Source: Arthrobacter sp. ATA002 (GTDB lineage Bacteria; Actinomycetota; Actinomycetes; Actinomycetales; Micrococcaceae). From it: DNA of 64,000 nucleotides. The stretch covers positions 3,782,001 through 3,846,000 of the forward strand of contig NZ_CP114015.1 of NCBI RefSeq assembly GCF_026898095.1. Reading direction: 5' to 3'. Both the position numbers and the translations under genes were made by a program. This document shows positions 58,719 to 64,000 of the stretch, piece by piece (the stretch's first letter is position 1; each line of letters opens with the position of its first letter). The notes beneath the pieces are model-generated. The model saw nothing but the letters and a program-made list of their open reading frames with translations, was not told the DNA's origin and searched no databases.

Positions 58719-60194
58719 ATGTCCTCCTTTACCCAGGCCTTGGCCCGCGGACTGAACATCCGGCATATCCGGTTCATGGCACTTGGTTCCGCGATCGGCA
58801 CCGGCCTCTTCTACGGCTCGGCCTCCGCGATCCAGTCCGCCGGTCCGGCCGTCCTGCTGGCCTACATCATCGGTGGCGCCGCCGTGTTCCTGGTCATGCG
58901 CGCACTGGGCGAAATGGCCGTCCGGCATCCGGTCTCCGGGTCCTTCGGCCAGTACGCCAGCCGCTACCTCGGCCCCTTTGCCGGCTTCATCACCGGCTGG
59001 ACGTTCGCCTTTGAAATGGCCATCGTGGCCATTGCCGACGTCACGGCACTGGGCATTTACATGGGCTTCTGGTTCCCGGACGTACCGCGCTGGATCTGGA
59101 TCCTCGCCGCCGTCCTGCTGATTTCAGCATTGAACCTCATGCGGGTGAAGGTGTTCGGTGAAACCGAATTCTGGCTGTCCATCATCAAGGTCACAGCCAT
59201 CCTCGCCATGATCATTGGCGGCGCGGCGATCGTGGTGTTCGGCTTCGGACTGCCGGACACGGCCAATCCGGGCCTGGACACCATGCTGGGATCCGGCGGG
59301 TTCTTCGCCAACGGGTTCTGGGGCCTGCTGGCGTCCTTCGCCATCGTGATGTTCGCCTTTGGCGGCATCGAAACCGTGGGAATCACCGCCGGCGAGGCGG
59401 ACAACCCCAAAAAGGCCATTCCGGCCGCGGTCAACACCGTGCCGGTGCGCATCCTGCTGTTCTACGTATGCGCCCTGGCCGTCCTGATGATGATCTTCCC
59501 GTGGCAGGACATCGACGGCGCCACCAGCCCGTTTGTGCAGATTTTCGACTCCCTGGGCATCCCCGCCGCCGCCCACATCCTCAACGCCGTGGTCATTACC
59601 GCGGCCCTCTCCGCCATCAACGCCGACATTTTCGGTGCCGGCCGCATGCTCTACGGGCTGTCCCGGCAGGGTCAGGCTCCGGCGTCGTTCGCCAAGGTCT
59701 CCCGGCACGGCGTGCCGTGGATGACGGTGGCCACGATGGCAGCGGTGCTGCTCGCCGGCGTCGTCCTCAATGCGCTGCTGCCGGAGAACCTGTTCAAGAT
59801 CATCGCGTCGATCGCCACTTTCGCCACCGTGTGGGTGTGGCTGATGATCCTGCTCTCGCACATCGCGATGAAACGCGAGATGAAGCGCCGGGGCCTGCCG
59901 GCGTCCGAGTTCGGCGTGCCGTTCTGGCCGGTGGCGTCCTACGCCGCACTGGTGTTCATGGTGTTCATCGTGGTGCTGCTGGGCGTCATGCCGGACACCC
60001 GGGTGGCTTTGGTGGTGGGTGTGGTCTGGATCGGCCTGCTCTTGGTGGCCTACCGGCTCTGGGTGCGCGGCAACGGCCGGGTGCGCGCGGAGCTGGTGGA
60101 CGAGACGGGCGTTGAGTGGGTGGGCGCCGGCACGGCTCAGCCCGCCGCCGGCGCGGACCACCCCGCCGCCGGGAATGCAGGCGTTACTTCCTAG
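58719..60194 (+). CDS. APC-family amino acid permease
   Basis: 491 residues, twelve membrane segments. The start [23 protein letters not shown] is the AAT-family signature, with the unwound helix 1 GSAIGTG that binds the amino-acid carboxylate. [23 protein letters not shown] in helix 6-7 is the second hallmark. It resembles proline/GABA/aromatic permeases; substrate is unknown. The C-terminus has a 40-residue Ala/Gly-rich tail. It starts 239 bases after aceB, so it has its own promoter. Confidence 0.94.
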   Translation: MSSFTQALARGLNIRHIRFMALGSAIGTGLFYGSASAIQSAGPAVLLAYIIGGAAVFLVMRALGEMAVRHPVSGSFGQYASRYLGPFAGFITGWTFAFEMAIVAIADVTALGIYMGFWFPDVPRWIWILAAVLLISALNLMRVKVFGETEFWLSIIKVTAILAMIIGGAAIVVFGFGLPDTANPGLDTMLGSGGFFANGFWGLLASFAIVMFAFGGIETVGITAGEADNPKKAIPAAVNTVPVRILLFYVCALAVLMMIFPWQDIDGATSPFVQIFDSLGIPAAAHILNAVVITAALSAINADIFGAGRMLYGLSRQGQAPASFAKVSRHGVPWMTVATMAAVLLAGVVLNALLPENLFKIIASIATFATVWVWLMILLSHIAMKREMKRRGLPASEFGVPFWPVASYAALVFMVFIVVLLGVMPDTRVALVVGVVWIGLLLVAYRLWVRGNGRVRAELVDETGVEWVGAGTAQPAAGADHPAAGNAGVTS

Positions 60195-60206
60195 GTTGCA
60201 CCCGGC

Positions 60207-60922
60207 ATGAAGGTTGAAATTTGGTCTGACATTGCCTGCCCCTGGTGCTACATCGGAAAGCGCCGCTTCGAAGCCGCACTGGCCGGGTTTGAACACCGCG
60301 ACGACGTGGAGGTGTCCTGGCGCAGCTACCAGCTGGACCCGTCCCTGCCCAAGCACTACGACGGCACCGAGGTCCAGTACCTGAGCGAGCGCAAGGGCAT
60401 CGACCCTGTGCAGCTCGCCGGCATGCTGGATCAGGTCACGGCACAGGCAGCGGGCGTTGGCCTGAACTATGATTTCGACTCCCTGGTGGTGGCCAACAGC
60501 TTCTCCGCGCACCGGCTGATCCATTTGGCCCGCACTGAAGCGGGGCCGCAGCGGCCGACGGCGTCAAGGAAGCCCTGCTGTCGGCCCACTTTGAGCAGGG
60601 CCTGGATATCGGCAGCACGGAGGTCCTGGCGGAGATCGGTAGCCGGACCGGACTGGACCCGGACCGGGTGCGGGCCATGCTCGCCGGCGGCGAGTTCACG
60701 GACGAGGTGAACGCCGATATCGCCGAAGCCCGCGGCCTTGGTGTCAGCGGAGTGCCGTTCTTTGTCATTGACCGCAAGTACGGCATCTCCGGGGCGCAGC
60801 CCACGGAACTGTTCACGCAGGCTTTGGGCACCGCGTGGGAGGAATCGCGGCCGCTGCAGATGGTGGCTCCGGCCGCCGCCGGATCAGCGGACGGGCCCGC
60901 CTGCGGACCGGACGGCTGCTAG
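60207..60922 (+). CDS. DsbA-family oxidoreductase, FrnE-like (frameshifted in this sequence)
   Basis: Cytoplasmic thioredoxin-fold protein. MKVEIWSDIACPWCYIGKRRFEAAL carries the CPWC active site at 11-14. The helical insertion contains SFSAHRLIHLA. The fold closes with GVSGVPFFVIDRKYGISGAQP, including the cis-Pro segment. Frame break: GGGG 60542-60545. One added G joins GAAAADGVKEALLSAHFEQG and gives about 238 residues. There is no signal peptide, as in FrnE-type isomerases. It starts 12 bases after the permease stop, so the two are probably one transcript. Confidence 0.9.
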
Positions 60923-60995
60923 CGGCCCTTCCGGCCCTGGCTGGAGCCCGGCCCGGGCCCACCCCAGCCCGGCCCCGGCCATTCCGGCCCGGCAC

Positions 60996-62227
60996 CTATC
61001 CGGCCGCGGCGGCCAGCTCCCGCTCAACGCCGTCGGGTGAGAGCAGGTGCTCGGTCACCATCAGGCTCGCGCCCAGCAGCGCGGCGCCGTCGCCGGCCGC
61101 GGAGGCGACCACCTGCAGGCTGGACGTGGCCAGCGGCAGCGACCGCTGATAGACCACTTCCTTGACGCCGGCGAGCAGCTGCTCGCCGGCGGCCGCCATG
61201 CCGCCGCCGATTACGATCACCGACGGGTTGAGCAGGCTGACGCATGCTGCCAGCACGTCGCCCACATCCCGTCCGGCCTGCCGCAGCGCACTGATGGCGT
61301 GCAGCTCCCCGTGGCTGGCCAAATCCAGGACATCATCACCGGACTCGGCCGCCAGCCCTTCGGCACGCAGGGCCCGGGCCAGCGCCGGACCGGAGGCGAG
61401 CGCTTCCAGGCAGCCGGTGTTGCCGCACCGGCACAGCACGCCGTCGCCCCGCGGCACCCGCACGTGCCCCAGGTCCCCCGCGGTGCCGTTGGCCCCGCGC
61501 TGCAGCTGGCCGCTGCTGATCAATCCGGCTCCGATGCCGGTGGCGACCTTAATGAACAGCAAATCATCGTGTTCGGGCCAATACGACGCCCGCTCCCCAA
61601 GGCCATAATGTTGACATCGTTGTCCACCAGGACCGGAACCCGGAGGCTGCGGCGGATGTAGCCGACGACGTCGAACCCGTCCCAGCCGGGCATGATCGGC
61701 GGCTTCACCGGACGGCCGCTGCGGTGCTCCACGGGACCGGGCAGCCCGATGCCGATACCGGCGAGATCGGATTCGGGGCGGGCCGCGGCGTCGAGCATCT
61801 CCCGGCCGGCGGCGACCACCCAGTCCAGGATGCTTTCAGGGCCGGCTGACACCGGCATCGCCGTTCCGGTGCGGAAAAACTCGGCGCCCACCAGATTCGT
61901 GCCCGCCGCCCTGACATGGGTGGCGCCCACGTCCACGGCCAGGACCATCTTCGCGCCGGGATTGAAGGCAAAGCGCGACGGCGGCCGGCCGCCGGAGGAC
62001 ACCGCTTCACCGGCCGGGCCCACGAGTTTCGACGCCAGGAGCGCTTCAACGCGTGCTGCCACAGTGGACCGCGCCAGCCCGGTGGCCGCCGCCAGTTCGG
62101 ACCGGGTGCGGGCACGCCCGTCGCGCAGGAGCTGAAACACTTCCCCGGCCTGGTGGCCGCCGGCAAAAGCTGCGGCACCGAAAACTTCGCCGCCTGCGGG
62201 TGCAGCCGGGATCCGGGAAAGTGTCAT
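60996..62227 (-). CDS. ROK-family transcriptional regulator (frameshifted in this sequence)
   Basis: Sugar-responsive repressor. The N-terminal winged helix (about 30-80) contains TRSELAAATGLARSTVAARVEALL. The ROK domain begins at VLAVDVGATHVRAAG and includes the GLPGPVEH segment and the Cys zinc cluster CRCGNTGCLE. The break is in CCCC 61595-61598 (plus strand). One added base restores ALGERASYWPEHDDLLFIKVATGIGAG and about 410 residues. It is divergent from the sugar isomerase/dehydrogenase pair at 62457 onward, which it probably controls through the inverted repeat at 62290-62315. Confidence 0.9.
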
Positions 62228-62289
62228 CACTAACGAATAGCACGGGCCACTTATGAATGTCATCCGGCAGAAGTATGAACGGACAACAA

Positions 62290-62315
62290 ACTTTTGCTTG
62301 ACTGCCGGCAAAAGT
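62290..62315. promoter_or_regulatory. Inverted repeat operator overlapping a promoter
   Basis: ACTTTTGC (62290-62297) and GCAAAAGT (62308-62315) form a perfect 8-base inverted repeat with a 10-base spacer. A rightward promoter TTGACT (62299-62304), 17 bases, TAGGTT (62322-62327) lies across it. The -35 box is inside the spacer, so a bound ROK protein would block the isomerase operon. Confidence 0.6.
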
Positions 62316-62456
62316 GTCCCTAGGTTGAAAGTGTCGTACGCCACAGTTTGCGCGGTGTCCGGCGCAGTCTTCGCCGGCACGGTTGCGGCGGACTCTTTCT
62401 TTCCACCGGTGCTGAATCCCCCATGGATACGGCCTGCACGCAACGAGGAGCGCAGA

Positions 62457-63197
62457 GTGACCTATTCCCTTCAGCTGTACACCGTCCGCCGAGAGCTGGA
62501 GGCGGACCTCCCGGGAACGCTCAAGGCGCTGGCTGCTGTTGGCTTCCGCCAGGTGGAACCGTACAACTTCCATGAAAACCCCGCGGATCTTGCCGCCGCA
62601 CTGGAGGAGAACGGGCTGTCGGCCCCCTCCGGCCACGCCCCGCTGCTTCGCAGCGACCAGGATGCCATCTTCACCGCCGCCAACACATTGGGCATCGGCA
62701 CCGTGATCGATCCGCATGTGCCCGAAGACCGGTGGAAGACCGAAGCCGACATTGCCGCCACGGCAGCGGCCCTCAACGGGGCGGCCGCCAAGGGCGCCGA
62801 CTACGGGGTGCGGGTGGGATACCACAACCACTGGTGGGAGCTCGAAACCCTGCCGGACGGCCGCACCGGCCTGGAAGTCCTCGCCTCGCATCTAAATCCC
62901 GAAGTGATCCTGGAACTGGACACCTACTGGGCGGCAGTGGGCGGACAGGACGCGGCCGCACTGCTGGCCAGGCTCGGCGACCGGGTCCGGTTTATCCATA
63001 TCAAGGACGGACCGGTCACGTCCGACCCCGCAGCCCAGCTGCCGGTCGGCGACGGCGTGATGCCGGTCTGGGACGTTATCGCCGCAGCAACAGCTTTGGA
63101 AACCGGCGTCGTCGAACTCGATGACTATGCCGGAAACATGATGGACGCAGTTGAGGCCAGCCTCAACTACCTCACCGCAGGAAGGCCGGCAGCATGA
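62457..63197 (+). CDS. Sugar phosphate isomerase/epimerase family protein (xylose isomerase-like TIM barrel)
   Basis: 246 residues. The metal-site landmarks of the AP-endonuclease-2 fold are QVEPYNF, GYHNHWWE, LELDTYWA, FIHIKDG and VVELDDY. The GTG start has GAGGAG 6 bases upstream, which is why it is preferred over frames starting further left. Its stop overlaps the next gene's ATG (ATGA). This gene with a Gfo/Idh dehydrogenase is a common sugar or inositol catabolic pair. Substrate unknown. Confidence 0.9.
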   Translation: MTYSLQLYTVRRELEADLPGTLKALAAVGFRQVEPYNFHENPADLAAALEENGLSAPSGHAPLLRSDQDAIFTAANTLGIGTVIDPHVPEDRWKTEADIAATAAALNGAAAKGADYGVRVGYHNHWWELETLPDGRTGLEVLASHLNPEVILELDTYWAAVGGQDAAALLARLGDRVRFIHIKDGPVTSDPAAQLPVGDGVMPVWDVIAAATALETGVVELDDYAGNMMDAVEASLNYLTAGRPAA

Positions 63198-64000
63198 GCA
63201 AGCAGGGACCCGTCGGCGTCGGGATTATCGGTGCCGGAGTGATCAGCAAGGAATACCTCACGAACCTCACGTCCTTTCCCGACGTCAAGGTGCATATTGT
63301 GGCGGACCTCTACGAGGAGGTGGCCGCCGCACGCGCGGCCGAATACGGCATTGCCGAGTCCGGCGGAGTCGAGGCGGCCCTGAACCACCCCGACGTCGAG
63401 ATCATCATTAACCTCACTATCCCCGCAGCCCACGTCGAGGTCGCCACGGCGGCGGTAAATGCGGGCAAGCATGTGTGGAGCGAGAAACCCTTCTCGCTGG
63501 ACCGTGAATCCGGACTCGGCCTGCTCAAGGCCGCAGACGCCGCGGGCATGCGGCTGGGCTGCGCCCCGGATACGTTCCTGGGCTCGGGCCTGCAGACCGC
63601 GCGCCGCATGATCGAACGCGGCGACATCGGCACGCCGCTGACCGCCCTCACCCTGATGCAGTCACCCGGCCCGGAATCCTGGCACCCGAACCCCGCCTTC
63701 CTCTTCCAGGAAGGGGCCGGACCGCTCTTCGACATTGGCCCGTACTACCTGACGGCACTGGTGCAGACCTTCGGCTCGATCCGCAAGGTTGGCGCCTTCG
63801 GGTCGCGGTCCAAGGAAGTCCGCACCATCGGCTCCGGCCCGCGGGCCGGCGAGGAATTCGCGGTCACCGTACCCACCCATGTCAGCGCCATCGCCCAGTT
63901 TGAGGGCGGCGCATCGTCGCAGAGCATCTTCAGCTTCGAGTCCCCGTACCCGCGGCCGGGGTTCGTGGAAATCACCGGCAGCGAGGCCACCATCGCCTTT
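63194..64000 (+). CDS. Gfo/Idh/MocA-family oxidoreductase (runs off right edge)
   Basis: NAD(P)-dependent sugar or inositol dehydrogenase. 269 residues visible with no stop before the edge; a full protein would be about 370-390. The N-terminal Rossmann fold GVGIIGAGVISKEYL is followed by the catalytic EKP motif SEKPFSLD near 97. The C-terminal alpha/beta domain begins with GDIGTPLTALTLM and FDIGPYYLTAL. Coupled by a 4-base overlap to the isomerase, and probably under the divergent ROK regulator. Confidence 0.92.
   Translation, partial: MSKQGPVGVGIIGAGVISKEYLTNLTSFPDVKVHIVADLYEEVAAARAAEYGIAESGGVEAALNHPDVEIIINLTIPAAHVEVATAAVNAGKHVWSEKPFSLDRESGLGLLKAADAAGMRLGCAPDTFLGSGLQTARRMIERGDIGTPLTALTLMQSPGPESWHPNPAFLFQEGAGPLFDIGPYYLTALVQTFGSIRKVGAFGSRSKEVRTIGSGPRAGEEFAVTVPTHVSAIAQFEGGASSQSIFSFESPYPRPGFVEITGSEATIAF

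Overview
The window is about 64 kb of high-GC DNA from an actinobacterium. Its gene content points to a Micrococcaceae member, most like Arthrobacter or a close relative: GTP-dependent PEP carboxykinase, a RamB-type regulator beside aceA/aceB, an Lhr helicase followed by a Nei-type glycosylase, a DUF222/HNH protein, a GAF-ANTAR regulator and DUF4232, DUF4383 and YcnI exported proteins. The genus is an inference from gene content. I ran no database search.

Layout. 0-10 kb: end of a phosphomannomutase gene, pckG, tRNA-Arg(ACG), two flavoprotein oxidoreductases, a SixA-like phosphatase, an orphan winged-helix regulator, upp, tadA and a small PNPOx-like protein. 10.4-13.9 kb: tRNA-Ser(CGA) followed by a compact lipid module (CDP-diglyceride synthase, PlsC-like acyltransferase, CDP-alcohol phosphatidyltransferase, divergent membrane protein). 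A near-copy of the tRNA 3' end closes this block. 14-20 kb: small membrane and exported proteins, GAF-ANTAR, patatin, rlmH. 19.7-29.5 kb: a minisatellite, then a DNA-repair block (DUF222-HNH, lhr, nei), MarR and an RluA-type pseudouridine synthase. 29.6-40.8 kb: unknown membrane protein, quinone reductase, acyl-CoA dehydrogenase plus SDR, GH76 mannanase, class II amidotransferase, YdeI-like, Nudix-like and FUSC proteins. 41-45.9 kb: queuosine salvage (tgt, yhhQ), a TetR regulator with a perfect palindromic operator, and a pyridoxal-type kinase. 46-52.7 kb: polysaccharide pyruvyltransferase and GT2 diverging from a large subtilisin-like protease with three SLH repeats. 52.9-60.9 kb: Fpg-type glycosylase, ramB, aceA, aceB, amino-acid permease, DsbA-like protein. 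61-64 kb: ROK regulator divergent from a sugar isomerase and a Gfo/Idh oxidoreductase that runs off the edge.

The most important caution is that at least 23 single-gene frameshifts occur. Each restores to a family-typical protein by adding back one base (two in one case), nearly always in a short G, C or T run. All are apparent deletions and they hit conserved genes such as lhr. This is the signature of homopolymer under-calling in the assembly rather than gene decay, so I annotate these genes as single coding regions and give the position of each break.

The best candidates for something undescribed are the lipid module bounded by tRNA-Ser and its 3' copy (10440-13903), whose CDP-alcohol transferase has Asn in place of two canonical Asp residues, and the SLH-protease locus (46057-52723), where the enzyme that could make the pyruvylated polymer bound by SLH domains sits next to the SLH protein.
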